Shown: positions 44,492-54,500 of the stretch, one piece after another | How the letters are laid out: each line of letters opens with the position of its first letter | Position numbering within the stretch: position 1 is the first letter of the stretch | Source: Alkalinema sp. CACIAM 70d | GTDB taxonomy: Bacteria; Cyanobacteriota; Cyanobacteriia; Leptolyngbyales; Leptolyngbyaceae | Direction of reading: 5' to 3' | Length of the DNA stretch: 57,852 bases | Assembly: GCA_002148405.1 (NCBI GenBank) | Contig: MUGG01000192.1 | Coordinates: forward strand, 1-57,852 | Notes under the pieces: model-generated | The model's input: the letters and a program-made list of their open reading frames with translations, nothing else | Database searches by the model: none | What the model was told of the DNA's origin: nothing | Position numbers and translations under genes: made by a program

Positions 44492-45146
44492 ATTTGAACA
44501 TGAGAGTCTCTTCCAACAGGCGATGACCCATCGTTCCTATGCGAATGAGAATCCCAGTGTGAAAAAACACAACGAACGTCTAGAGTTTCTGGGCGATGCG
44601 ATTTTGACCTTTCTCTGTGGTGAATTTCTCTATAAGAAATATCCCGCACTCCCGGAAGGAAAGCTGACGCCGTTGCGAGCCTTCTTAGTTGACGAAAAGC
44701 AGTTGGCGAAGTTCGCGATCGCCCTTGATCTCGGCAAGCACCTCTTGCTGGGCAAAGGCACTGACCAAACAGGGGGGCGACAAAATCCCAACCTTTTAAG
44801 CAGTGCCTTTGAGGCGTTGATTGGTGCATATTATCTGGATTGTGATTCAAAGATTAGTGATGTTCGTCATTACGTTGAACCCTTCTTTGAATCCGTGGTG
44901 GAAAAAGTAACGGTTGATGCCCCCAATGTGAATTACAAAAGTGAGTTGCAGCATTGGGCCGCAGTTAATCATGGGGAAAATCCGGTGTACAACTTGATAG
45001 AAGCGATCGGTCCCGATCATCAAAAGCAATTTACAGTGGAAGTACAAGTGCACGGTAAAGACTATGGCCGTGGCACTGGGCGTACTAAACAAGCCGCTGA
45101 AAAAGATGCTGCACGGGACGCCTTAGAAACCTTAGGACTCCTGTGA
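44469..45146 (+). CDS. rnc: Ribonuclease III
   Basis: Double-strand RNA endonuclease. The catalytic helix is HNERLEFLGDAIL and the second acid cluster is SSAFEALIGAYYLD; a C-terminal double-strand RNA-binding domain has YKSELQHWA, FTVEVQVHGKDYGRG and the TKQAAEKDAARDALE helix. I start at the ATG at 44469 (225 residues), which overlaps the preceding NYN gene; the frame runs upstream to 44409. It is followed by the DUF389 relic on the other strand. Confidence 0.95.
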   Translation: MKSFPLPKFEHESLFQQAMTHRSYANENPSVKKHNERLEFLGDAILTFLCGEFLYKKYPALPEGKLTPLRAFLVDEKQLAKFAIALDLGKHLLLGKGTDQTGGRQNPNLLSSAFEALIGAYYLDCDSKISDVRHYVEPFFESVVEKVTVDAPNVNYKSELQHWAAVNHGENPVYNLIEAIGPDHQKQFTVEVQVHGKDYGRGTGRTKQAAEKDAARDALETLGLL

Positions 45147-45179
45147 ATTGCCTTCACAAGCTACCTGCTAAAGCACAGT

Positions 45180-45880
45180 TTATGGGGCAGAGGGCATTGG
45201 CTGTTGTCGCCGAACTTCGGTGACCTGACTAATTTCAAAAATCAATGTAAACGGCTGTCCCATGGATTTTTCAATAAATTCCTCAAGCAACTCAACCTGT
45301 CTAGGGATAATTGTCTCCTGGCTCCGAACAGTTAATCGAATTTCTGGAGGATTCACTAACCAATTCGTTTCTGCTTGAATCAGATCCATATTCTGAAATG
45401 TCACGGTTCGATTAACTAATGCTTGTCTAATGCTCATTTCTAATCGATTTTGTTTAACTAAATCTACAGAGCTACTTCCTAAAGGAAGCAGTAAGCCACT
45501 CGTTAGAATAGCCGCTAAGGTCAATGCTTTGCGAGCTTGAGTAAAGGGTGTATATCCCATTAAGAGAAACGCAACCATGCAAGAAAGAGTTATCCCCAAG
45601 AGGCTGGTTAAGTACAGTAATAGCGCACCTAAACTCAGGAGTAAATTGGAATGGGCTAACCCTAACCCAATGACGAAAATGGACGGCATCAAGGCCACGG
45701 CGATCGCGGTGCCTGCCAACGTACCCGAAATTTTAGGTTCCGTGCGGCACTATTAGACAGCAGGCCCAGTGTTGCAATAATATAGGAACCAATGACTAAA
45801 ACCAGATAGCTAAAGCTCAAGGCCGATTCTTCTAGCAATTCTTCCCTCAGTTCATCGGTTTTTTGAACCTGGCATGTTTT
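45180..45880 (-). pseudogene. DUF389 family membrane protein, internally deleted
   Basis: The 3' part (45180-45719) encodes AGTAIAVALMPSIFV, further membrane helices and the soluble tail of a DUF389 protein. The 5' part, on the same strand at about 45750-45880, encodes LSFSYLVLVIGSYIIATLGLL, the first membrane helix of the same family, but in another frame and without a start codon. The helices normally between these parts are missing, so there is an internal deletion with a frame change. A stop lies just upstream of the fragment. Confidence 0.75.
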
Positions 45881-45996
45881 CTAGCGAACAGTTGAAAGCA
45901 CCTTTGAGCTTTGAGGATAAGAGGAATTGAACGCCTTAATAAATGTTTCTTAATCGTGAATAGCCCATGCGGGATTCCAGACGATGAATTAATACA

Positions 45997-46034
45997 TTGT
46001 TGTCATGATAGGTGTTGTTGTCATGATAGGTGTT
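45997..46034. repeat. 18-bp tandem repeat, two copies
   Basis: TTGTTGTCATGATAGGTG occurs at 45997-46014 and exactly again at 46015-46032. It lies in the gap between the DUF389 relic and the DUF6464 gene. The rest of the gap (45881-46242) shows no gene. Confidence 0.85.
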
Positions 46035-46242
46035 CTCAGTACTGGAATTGGCAAAGAATTAAGGCGAAGAATTAATTTGTTTGCAGCGTAATTGGAAGTG
46101 CTACTAAGTAAAGCAGTAGGCACGCCAGAACTGTATCGACCCTAACCTCTACCTGGATGAATTTTTGGACAATGCAAGCCTACTTCTTAAAAAGTTTGCG
46201 CATAATGGGCAGTAAGGACATTCCGATGAGGTTGTGTTGCTT

Positions 46243-46530
46243 ATGCTGGAAGTGGCGCTGATTTTAGTTTTAGGTTTGTTGCCTTTACTTTGGTCGTTTT
46301 TATTCATGCAAAAGTTGGAAGCACAAGCCCAAGAAGACTTGCGAAGAGCGATCGCGGCAGCCAATCGTCGGCAAATGCGTCATTTACTCAACCGACCTCA
46401 TCCTGAAACAGTTCGGATAGCCACTGCGATCGGAAATTTGAACTGTCGGCACAATGCCCATTCGGCCTATCTGCGCTGTGCCATTAATCCGATCGGCCCC
46501 TGTGAAGGCTGTCTGCATTACGAACCGTGA
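46243..46530 (+). CDS. DUF6464 family small membrane protein
   Basis: A 95-residue protein from the ATG at 46243, chosen because GAGG lies 11 bases upstream (the GTG at 46234 is too close). One N-terminal transmembrane helix (about 2-22) is followed by a basic linker. The C-terminal Cys block NCRHNAHSAYLRCAINPIGP then CEGCLHYEP is the DUF6464 signature and may bind metal. Function is unknown; the 81-residue protein at 8919-9164 has a related tail. Confidence 0.8.
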   Translation: MLEVALILVLGLLPLLWSFLFMQKLEAQAQEDLRRAIAAANRRQMRHLLNRPHPETVRIATAIGNLNCRHNAHSAYLRCAINPIGPCEGCLHYEP

Positions 46531-46733
46531 TCGAGCCACAAGCCTCGCCTTCTCCATAATCCTGCTAAAATCCTGCGGGGTGTGAGGTAGATAACACGAG
46601 TTTCAAAAGGGTTCCTGTTACGCTTTGCCCAAAGAGTATTTCCTGAGCCTGATCCATTCAATCTCAGTTGCTTGGCTGTGCATTGCGTATTCAACCGTCC
46701 TTGATTCTCTAGCATCTATCCTCCAAGAAGATC

Positions 46734-49700
46734 ATGGTAGTCACACTCAAAGGTTTTGCCAGCTTGCCAGCGGACACGATCGCCCCTGGCCCGGAGAGCG
46801 GAAAGTTCATCACCGGTACCACCAACGGTCGAACCCTTCCCTTTCCAGGACAACCCGTTCAAGGCTTTAGTGCGGTTCAATTTGCAGATTCGACCCACTT
46901 CTGGTTTATGTCCGACAACGGCTACGGCGCAAAGGGTAACAGTGCAGATTTTCTACTGCGGGTGTATCAAGTAGATCCCAGTTTTCAGGGTGCGGAACCC
47001 AATGGCAGTGGGACAGTGAATGTCGATCTGAGCAGTTTTATTCAGCTTTCGGATCCCAATCATAAAATCCCTTTCAAAATCATCAATGAAACGACATCCG
47101 ATCGCCTGTTAACGGGCGCAGATTTCGACATCGAATCCTTTAATATTGCGTCAGACGGCACGCTGTGGTTTGGTGAAGAATTTGGCCCCTACCTGTTGCA
47201 TACCAACGCCAAGGGTGAATTGCTAGAAGCGCCCATTCCTACCCCCAACAACCCCAAGCTCAACACGCTCAATGGGCAAGCGCCGATCGTGATTGGGCAC
47301 CGGGGGGCCAGTGGCGATCGCCCGGAACATACCCTAGCTTCCTATCAGTTGGCGATCGAGCGAGGGGCCGATTTTATTGAACCGGATTTGGTCGTCACCA
47401 AAGACGGAGTTCTGGTCGCCCGCCACGAGCCCGACATCACCGACACCACCGATGTTGCCAGTCGGCCTGAATTTGCCGATCGTAAAACCACCAAAATGCT
47501 GGATGGCGTTGCTGTCACGGGTTGGTTTGTTGAAGATTTCACCTTAGCGGAACTGAAAACCTTACGGGCGGTTGAGCGACTTCCTTTCCGTGAACAAACG
47601 TTTAACGGTGTGTTCCAAGTTCCGACATTGGATGAAATCATCGCACTGGTTAAACAGGTTGAAAAGGATACAGGCAAAAAGATTGGCATCTATCCCGAAA
47701 CTAAGCATCCAACCTACTTTGCAGAGAAAGGGTTCGACACTAGCCAACTCCTGATTGACAGCTTGGTCAAGAATCAATTTACCGATCCGAGCCGCATTTA
47801 TATCCAATCCTTTGAAGTCGGTAATTTGAAAGCCCTGCACAACACCATCATGCCCAAGGCTGGGGTAGATATTCCGCTGATTCAATTATTGGATGCCAGC
47901 GACGTGCGGGATGACGGATCGCTGATCGAAATCCAACCCTACGATTTTGTCAAAAGCGGCGATTCCCGTACCTACGGCGATTTGCGAACTCCCGAGGGAC
48001 TGAAGGAAATTGCCACCTATGCCGATGGCATCGGGCCTTGGAAGCGGATGATCGTTTCAGTCAAAATCGTGGATGCCAACAACGATGGCAAAGCCGATGA
48101 TTTGAATAACGACGGCGTCATCAATGATGCCGATAAAGTCACCACAGCCCCCACCAGCCTGATTCAGGACTCCCATGCAGCGGGCCTGCTGGTGCATCCC
48201 TACACCTTCCGCAATGAACCGCGTTATCTCGCCTCCGATTACAAAGGTAATCCCGAGCTAGAACTACGGCAGTTTATCAACCTAGGCGTGGATGGCTTCT
48301 TTGATGATTTTCCGGGCACGGGGGACTTGGTACGGGATCAAGTGATTGCTCCGATCGTGCGATCGCCCCAGAATCCCGACGTTTTGAAGCAACCCAGTTT
48401 TGACACCCTGACAGGCAAAGCGCCGATCGTCATTGGCCACCGGGGCGCATCCGGGGAACGGCCCGAACATACCCTAGCCTCCTATAAAGTAGCGATCGCC
48501 GCTGGGGCGGACTTCATCGAACCGGATTTGGTGGTGACGAAAGATGGTGTGTTAATTGCCCGCCATGAGCCAATGCTGGCCGTTCTCAATGCCGATGGCA
48601 GTATTAACCGCACCAACACCAGCACCGATGTTGACAAGCGCCCTGAATTTGCGAATCGCTTAAAAACAAAAATTCTGGATGGCGTTGCTGTAACTGGGTG
48701 GTTTGCGGAAGATTTCACCTTAGCGGAAATCAAAACCTTAAACGCGATCGAACGGTTACCGGCTCTGCGGGGAACGGCTTTCGACAATGACAAGTTGAAA
48801 ATTCCCACCTTGGAAGAAGTCATTCAACTGGTGCAGCAGTACGAAAAGGAAACGGGTCAGAAAATTGGCATTTACCCCGAAACCAAACACCCGACTTACT
48901 TTGCGGATCAAGGGTTTAACACCAGTCAGTTACTCGTTGACACGTTAGTCAAAACGGGATTCACCGATCCCACGCGGGTTTACGTCCAATCCTTTGAAGT
49001 GAGTAACCTCAAGCAACTCAACGATGTCATCATGCCCAAAGCGGGGATTGATTTACCGTTGATTCAACTCATTGGGGGGTCAGGCCAACCCTACGACTTT
49101 ACGGCCAAGGGCGACAAACGCACCTACGCAGACCTGATTACCCCGACTGGTTTAACGGAAACTGCCAAATACGCTGCTGGTATTGGCCCTGACAAACGTT
49201 TGATTATTCCAGCCAGCACGATCGATCGGAATCAAGACGGTAAACCGGATGATCTGAATGGGGATGGGCAAATCAGTGATGCCGATCGCATTACCGGAAC
49301 GCCTACTACCCTGATTCGGGATGCCCACAAAGCGGGGCTGATGGTGCATCTCTACACCTTGCGCAATGATCCGTTTTTCCTGGCGTCCAATTACAACAAC
49401 AATCCGCGCAAAGAGTTCCAACAGTTCATTGATTTGGGCGTAGATGGCTTCTTTACCGATTTTCCAGGAACAGGCCGATCGGTTTTGGTAAACGACTACT
49501 TTGCGGGAACTGGCTATAGCGGCGGAACCCAGCCCTACTACGGTAACTTGGTGGTGCCGAACCTCAGTGGCTCGAAGGGATTTGAAGGCGGTGCCCTGAA
49601 TCCTGACAAGAGCAAGTTGTATAACCTGCTAGAAGGGCCAGTCGTGGGCGATCCGAGTAACGCTCTGCGAATTTACGAATTCGATCTAGCAACGCAGCAA

Positions 49701-50675
49701 TACCAAGGGGTGAAAGGCTTTTATAAGCTGGAAGATGCGGCTAATGCGATCGGGGATATGACGGTCATCAACGCCAATGAATATTTGGTGATTGAGCGTG
49801 ATAACGGTCAAGGGGCCGACGCAAAGTTCAAAAAGATCTTCAAGATCGATTTATCCCAAAAGGATGCCAATGGCTACTTTGCCAAGGAAGAAGTGGTTGA
49901 TTTATTGAACATTGCTGATCCCAGTGATTTAAATAAAGACGGCAGCACCACCTATCGCATGCCCTTTGTGACGATCGAAGATGTCTTAGTGATTGACGAT
50001 CGCACAATTCTGGTGGCCAATGACAATAACTATCCCTTCTCGATCGGGCGTCCTCCGGCGATCGATAATAACGAGATTGTTTTGTTGAATTTGGATAAAC
50101 CTCTGAAGCTGGATCCTCGGGTGGGGCAAGCAGGTCTGAATCTGCCAACTAAAAAGGTTTCTGCCTCTGGGGATAATTTTTTTGGATCAGGTGCCAACGA
50201 AATCCTAGAAACCAAGTCTGGTGGCTCTAGTCAACTTTTTGGCAATGGGGGCAAGGATGTCTTTCTAGCCCAGAATGGCAACACTACGGCCTATGGTGGT
50301 TCTGATAACGATATCTTCTTCCTGGGCAATGGAAACAATATCGTCTACGGTAATGGTGGCAACGATCGAATCACCACTGGATCTGGCAACGACTTAATTT
50401 ACACGGGTGCCGGTGATGATGTGGTCAATTCGGGTGCTGGCGATGATGTAATCTACCTGAATGGGGGGCGCGATCGAGTAGTACTGAGTGCGGGCAAAGG
50501 CTCAGCCACCATTTACGGGTTCGGAGCAGACGATCAGCTTAATCTGGGTTCTGGTCTGGCCCGAGGTAATGTTAGTATTCAGCGCAGTGGTCAAGATACG
50601 GTGTTGACCGCAGGCAGTGATTTGCTGGCAACGCTGAAATGGTATCAAGGCAGTCTGGAGGGAGCGCTCGTCTAA
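46734..50675 (+). CDS. Phytase-like domain protein with two inserted GDPD domains and RTX repeats
   Basis: A 1313-residue protein. Residues about 1-165 are the first part of an esterase-like phytase domain (PVQGFSAVQF, FWFMSDNGYG, GADFDIESFNIASDGTLWFG). Two glycerophosphodiester phosphodiesterase domains follow (about 180-530 and 560-920), each with the catalytic HRGASG, PEHTLASY, FIEPDLVVTKDGVL and ARHEP motifs. Residues about 925-1130 return to the phytase-like family (GFEGGALNPDKSKLYNLLEG, IEDVLVIDDRTILVANDNN). About 1155-1260 are RTX calcium-binding repeats (GGNDRITTG, GAGDDVV), usual for type I secretion. It probably frees phosphate from glycerophosphodiesters outside the cell. There is no Sec signal. 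Confidence 0.9.
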   Translation: MVVTLKGFASLPADTIAPGPESGKFITGTTNGRTLPFPGQPVQGFSAVQFADSTHFWFMSDNGYGAKGNSADFLLRVYQVDPSFQGAEPNGSGTVNVDLSSFIQLSDPNHKIPFKIINETTSDRLLTGADFDIESFNIASDGTLWFGEEFGPYLLHTNAKGELLEAPIPTPNNPKLNTLNGQAPIVIGHRGASGDRPEHTLASYQLAIERGADFIEPDLVVTKDGVLVARHEPDITDTTDVASRPEFADRKTTKMLDGVAVTGWFVEDFTLAELKTLRAVERLPFREQTFNGVFQVPTLDEIIALVKQVEKDTGKKIGIYPETKHPTYFAEKGFDTSQLLIDSLVKNQFTDPSRIYIQSFEVGNLKALHNTIMPKAGVDIPLIQLLDASDVRDDGSLIEIQPYDFVKSGDSRTYGDLRTPEGLKEIATYADGIGPWKRMIVSVKIVDANNDGKADDLNNDGVINDADKVTTAPTSLIQDSHAAGLLVHPYTFRNEPRYLASDYKGNPELELRQFINLGVDGFFDDFPGTGDLVRDQVIAPIVRSPQNPDVLKQPSFDTLTGKAPIVIGHRGASGERPEHTLASYKVAIAAGADFIEPDLVVTKDGVLIARHEPMLAVLNADGSINRTNTSTDVDKRPEFANRLKTKILDGVAVTGWFAEDFTLAEIKTLNAIERLPALRGTAFDNDKLKIPTLEEVIQLVQQYEKETGQKIGIYPETKHPTYFADQGFNTSQLLVDTLVKTGFTDPTRVYVQSFEVSNLKQLNDVIMPKAGIDLPLIQLIGGSGQPYDFTAKGDKRTYADLITPTGLTETAKYAAGIGPDKRLIIPASTIDRNQDGKPDDLNGDGQISDADRITGTPTTLIRDAHKAGLMVHLYTLRNDPFFLASNYNNNPRKEFQQFIDLGVDGFFTDFPGTGRSVLVNDYFAGTGYSGGTQPYYGNLVVPNLSGSKGFEGGALNPDKSKLYNLLEGPVVGDPSNALRIYEFDLATQQYQGVKGFYKLEDAANAIGDMTVINANEYLVIERDNGQGADAKFKKIFKIDLSQKDANGYFAKEEVVDLLNIADPSDLNKDGSTTYRMPFVTIEDVLVIDDRTILVANDNNYPFSIGRPPAIDNNEIVLLNLDKPLKLDPRVGQAGLNLPTKKVSASGDNFFGSGANEILETKSGGSSQLFGNGGKDVFLAQNGNTTAYGGSDNDIFFLGNGNNIVYGNGGNDRITTGSGNDLIYTGAGDDVVNSGAGDDVIYLNGGRDRVVLSAGKGSATIYGFGADDQLNLGSGLARGNVSIQRSGQDTVLTAGSDLLATLKWYQGSLEGALV

Positions 50676-50729
50676 CGCATTCCCGCCATTGTTTAGTTGC
50701 AGTTTCATCGCAGTTTCAGAATTATATTG

Positions 50730-50763
50730 TTGGCCAGTTACCCATTCTGGCCAATTTTCTTTT
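50730..50763 (+). terminator. Intrinsic terminator after the GDPD/phytase gene
   Basis: TTGGCCAG and CTGGCCAA form a perfect eight-bp stem with a nine-base loop, followed by TTTTCTTTT. Confidence 0.85.
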
Positions 50764-50793
50764 GTAGAACGATCGACTTGTAAAACGATCGAC
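50762..50793. repeat. 16-bp tandem repeat
   Basis: TTGTAGAACGATCGAC at 50762-50777 and TTGTAAAACGATCGAC at 50778-50793 differ by one base. Confidence 0.8.
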
Positions 50794-50878
50794 CTTAGAG
50801 CTTGAAAGAACTTTGGAGTTAGAGAGAGCTTTGGAGCCACAGCACCAGGATAAATACGATCGTATTATTTTTATAGCT

Positions 50879-51024
50879 CTACGCAAATACATTAGGACAG
50901 TGTTTCAAGGCAGCATCAACACGATCCCAAAAGCTATCAAACTCATCCCATCACTGTCGCACCCAGTTCTTCAGCCCAAACCACCAATGCTCAATCTTGT
51001 TCAAGTCAGGAGAATAAGTCGGCA
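50879..51024 (-). pseudogene. IS630-like transposase remnant (C-terminal end)
   Basis: The minus strand reads LPTYSPDLNKIEHWWFGLKN then WVRQ, a TGA, then WDEFDSFWDRVDAALKHCP and NVFA. YSPDLNxIE carries the last catalytic Glu of the DDE domain in IS630-family transposases. The N-terminal parts are absent and a stop interrupts the frame, so it is a dead fragment. It abuts the phytase-like fragment at 51025. Confidence 0.8.
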
Positions 51025-51115
51025 AATTTGAGCAGCTTTATTCAACTGTCCGATCCCAATCAAAAAATCCCTTTCAAAATCGTCAATGGAACGACCTCCG
51101 ATCGCCCTTTGTAAA
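51025..51115 (+). pseudogene. Fragment of a paralogous phytase-like/GDPD gene
   Basis: About 85 bases match 47025-47107 inside the 1313-residue gene, translating as LSSFIQLSDPNQKIPFKIVN then GTTSDRPL and a stop, against LSSFIQLSDPNHKIPFKI in the full gene. It begins right where the IS630-like fragment ends, so insertion and deletion removed the rest of a second copy. Confidence 0.8.
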
Positions 51116-51157
51116 GTTTTGGGTTACGTTAGAGTGATCGCCCCTCAACCTCTTCCT

Positions 51158-51499
51158 TTACTTCTGACCTGAGGCAGTCGATGTGGCGGGGAGATAACCC
51201 TGGCAAAGGGGACGCTGTTCGGGATGGGTGATCAAATACGCCTTGAGCCAATCGCAGCCTTGGGTCATGAGCAAATCGAAATCCCAGACCCAGAGTTTGA
51301 TCGTGCTGTCCCACCCAACCGATGAGATCGTCTTACCATCCGGACTGAAAATGAGGCTCTCAACCCTAGCTTGATGTCCTTGGAGAGTTTGTAGTAGCTC
51401 ACCTGTTTCCACATCCCACAGCTTAATGGTTTTGTCCTCACTACCGGAAGCGATCGTCTTGCCATCGGGACTAAAAATGAGGCTACAAAACTCCATCAC
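51158..51499 (-). pseudogene. Displaced 3' end of the TIR/WD40 gene
   Basis: Encodes two further WD40 repeats (SLIFSPDGKTIASGSEDKT and SLIFSPDGKTISSVGWD) and the typical closing segment DFDLLMTQGCDWLKAYL of cyanobacterial WD40 proteins. It lies in another frame from the main gene upstream. One missing base near 51570 and one extra T near 51490 separate them. Without these changes the gene would run from 55297 to 51158. Confidence 0.75.
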
Positions 51500-51517
51500 G
51501 ATGCCCTTTCAGGGTGT

Positions 51518-54500
51518 TTAGAAGTCTGCCCGTTGCAACATCCCACAGCTTAATGGTCTTATCAAAACTACCGGAGCGATGGTCTTGCCATCGGAACTGT
51601 AACTAAGGCTAGTAACCCCATCTTGATGCCCTAGCAGGGTGCGTAAGAGCCTGCCCGTGGATGTATCCCATAGCTTAACAGTCTTGTCATCACTGCCGGA
51701 AGCGATCGTCTCGCCATTGGGACTGAAACTAAGGCTCCTAACCCCAGCTTGATGTCCTGGTAGTGTGCGTAAGAGCTTGCCCGTGGCAGCAACCCATAGC
51801 TTAAGGGTTTTGTCCTCACTGCCAGAGGCGATTGTCTTGCCATCGGGACTAAAACTAAGGCTCAAAACTCCATCATGATGTCCTTGCAGGGTGTGTAGGA
51901 GTTTACCCGTGGCTGCATCCCGCAGCTTAATGGTCTTGTCCTGACTGCCCGATGCAATGGTCTTGCCATCAGGACTGAAACTAAGGCTCCTAACCTGATC
52001 TTGATACCCTAGCAGAGTGTGTAAGAGTTTACCCGTGGCTGCATCCCACAGCTTAACAGTCTTGTCATCACTGCCAGTGATTGTCTTGCCATTGGGACTA
52101 AAACTGAGATTATAAACTCCGCCTTGAAGTTCTTTTAGGGTGTGAAGAGTCTGGCTAGTTGTTGCATCCCATAGCTTAATGGTATTGTCGCCACTGCTCG
52201 ATACAATCGTCCTGCCATTGGGACTGAAACTGATACGATAAACTGCATCTTGATGTCCTTGCAGGCTGTCTACAAGTTCGCCCGTTGCTGCATCCCATAA
52301 CTTAATGGTTTTGTCAGTACTACCGGAAGCGATCGCCTTTCCATCAGGACTAAAACTGATGCTCCAAACTTCATCTTGATGTCCTTGCAGGGTGCCTAGA
52401 AGTTTTCCTGTTGCTGTATCCCATCCCTTAATGGTTTTGTCAGCACTACCGGAAGCGATCACCTTGCCATCGGGACTGTAACGGATGCTGTAAACCGCAC
52501 CTTGATGTCCTTTCAGGGTATTTAGAAGTCTGCCTGTTGCCACATCCCACAGTTTAATGGTTGTGTCCCAACCTCCCGATGCGATTGTCTTGCCGTCAGG
52601 ACTGTAACTCAGACTAATAACCACATCTTGAATTCCTTTTAGGGTGCGTAGAAGCTTGCCCGTCGTGGCATCCCAGAATTTAATGGTCTGGTCAGCACCA
52701 CCCGATGCAATGGTTTTGCCATCGGGACTAAAACTGATGCTCCAAACTACATCTTGATGTCCTGGTAGGGTGTGGAGCAGCCTTCCCGTGGCTGCATCCC
52801 AGAGCTTAATGGTTCTGTCATTAATACCTGAACCCGATGCAATGGTTTTGCCATCGGGACTGTAGCTGATGCTCCAAACTCCATCTTGATGTCCTGACAG
52901 GGTACGTAGAAGTCTTCCCGTGGACGCATCCCACAGCTTAATGGTCTTGTCCTGACTGCCTGAGGCGATCGTCTTACCATCGGGGCTAAAACTAACCTCG
53001 GGACTAAGCCTGACCCTCGAATTTTCTGCTTTATGACCTTCCAGGGTATTTTTCTCACGGATCTCGTTCGTTGCTTTCTGGAGGACGGCTATGATGCGGG
53101 GTCGTAGGGCATTCCAATCTGGACTACCGGCTCGAAATTGGGTCTTGAGGGTTTGTCCTGATTCCAGGGCGGTCAACAATGCCTGAAACTGTTGCCCCGA
53201 TAGCACTTGTTCATTGACTACCGTCGTCTTTAATTTCAGGTCAGCCACTTTGACTCGGTTTGTGGCTTGTAAGGCCAACCCACCTGCAACTCCAGCAATC
53301 ACCAGCCCGATCGCCCCCACTGCTGCTCCTGTCCAAACCAATCGTTTTCCCTTCGCCGCTGCTGCCTGCAAGATTTGGCTGGCTTGCTGGTTGGCATCTT
53401 CCACCAGACGGCTGTTGGTAATGTAAGCTTGCTGAAGTTCAGTCGGTTGCGGTTCTTTCCCAGCACTCTCGGTCAACCACTGTTCCGCCCCGCTTAACTC
53501 ATCCCCCCGCAAAAATAGGCTTTCCTTGCGTCCCTTCTCGTCCCACTCGATCGCCCTTAACAACAGTCGTGTATGAGCATGCAAATGATCACTGTCCGTA
53601 TCCAGAATTCGCAATAACTCGGTGAAGTTGGCAGAAAAGTCACCGTCTCGCTGGGTGAAGTCCAGCCATTGCACCTTCGCCAGTTCTGGATGCAGGCTGG
53701 TAGGATCGATCGGTTGATGGAGCAACGTTACAAAGCGTTTGTTGAGACTAGCCGCATACTCCACTTCATCGGCACAGTAGGGAGATGCTACCGATCGGGG
53801 CGACAGGATAAACAGAAAAATATCAGCACTCTCAATACCGCGATAGATCTCTTGCTGAAAATCGGCGGTGCCAGCAGCGATGCTCTCCTGGTCAAACCAG
53901 GTGCGTTTGTCTTGCGTTTGCAGCGCGTCATTCAGCGTGCGAGCAAACCCAGAATCAGCACGGGAATAGGAGATAAACACATCCAGCGAGATGCCGGGGG
54001 GTTGGCGCAAACTCTCTGCAATCAACGCTTCCTGCAAAGGCAATGCCGAATAAGCGGACATTTGCCTTGCCAATTTCAACCAAGCGTCTGCCTGCCGTAG
54101 GTTGTAGCCCCGCAACAACAGTGTAGGATTGCGTCGTTGCCGTTCCCACTTCAGTGCCTTAGTCAGCAAGAGCTTGTGGGTTTGGTGATAGGTTGCCTCC
54201 TGCCGCAGCACCCGTAAGAGCTGGCTTTCATCCAGGAGGTAGTCGCTAGCTTCTACATTGTCCGTCAAGTCAATATACTGCAAGCTGCGCAGTCCCTCAG
54301 GGACTTGCGCTGGGTCAACCGCTGCCACCAACACCGGAATAATTCGCTTATGCAGGGACAAAGCATAGTCCAGTTCATGCTGGCACCAGGTCGAATGGAC
54401 GGCTGCGGGCGAGAGCAGGTACACCACATTGTCGGTTTCTTCAATGCCCCGATCGATCACCGCCTGAAATTCAGCCCCCACTTGAATATCCGTTGTATTG

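Noticed and set aside
51600..53000. Direct-repeat array resembling a CRISPR or satellite
   Set aside because: The roughly 126-base period is the WD40 repeat coding unit, in frame over its whole length.
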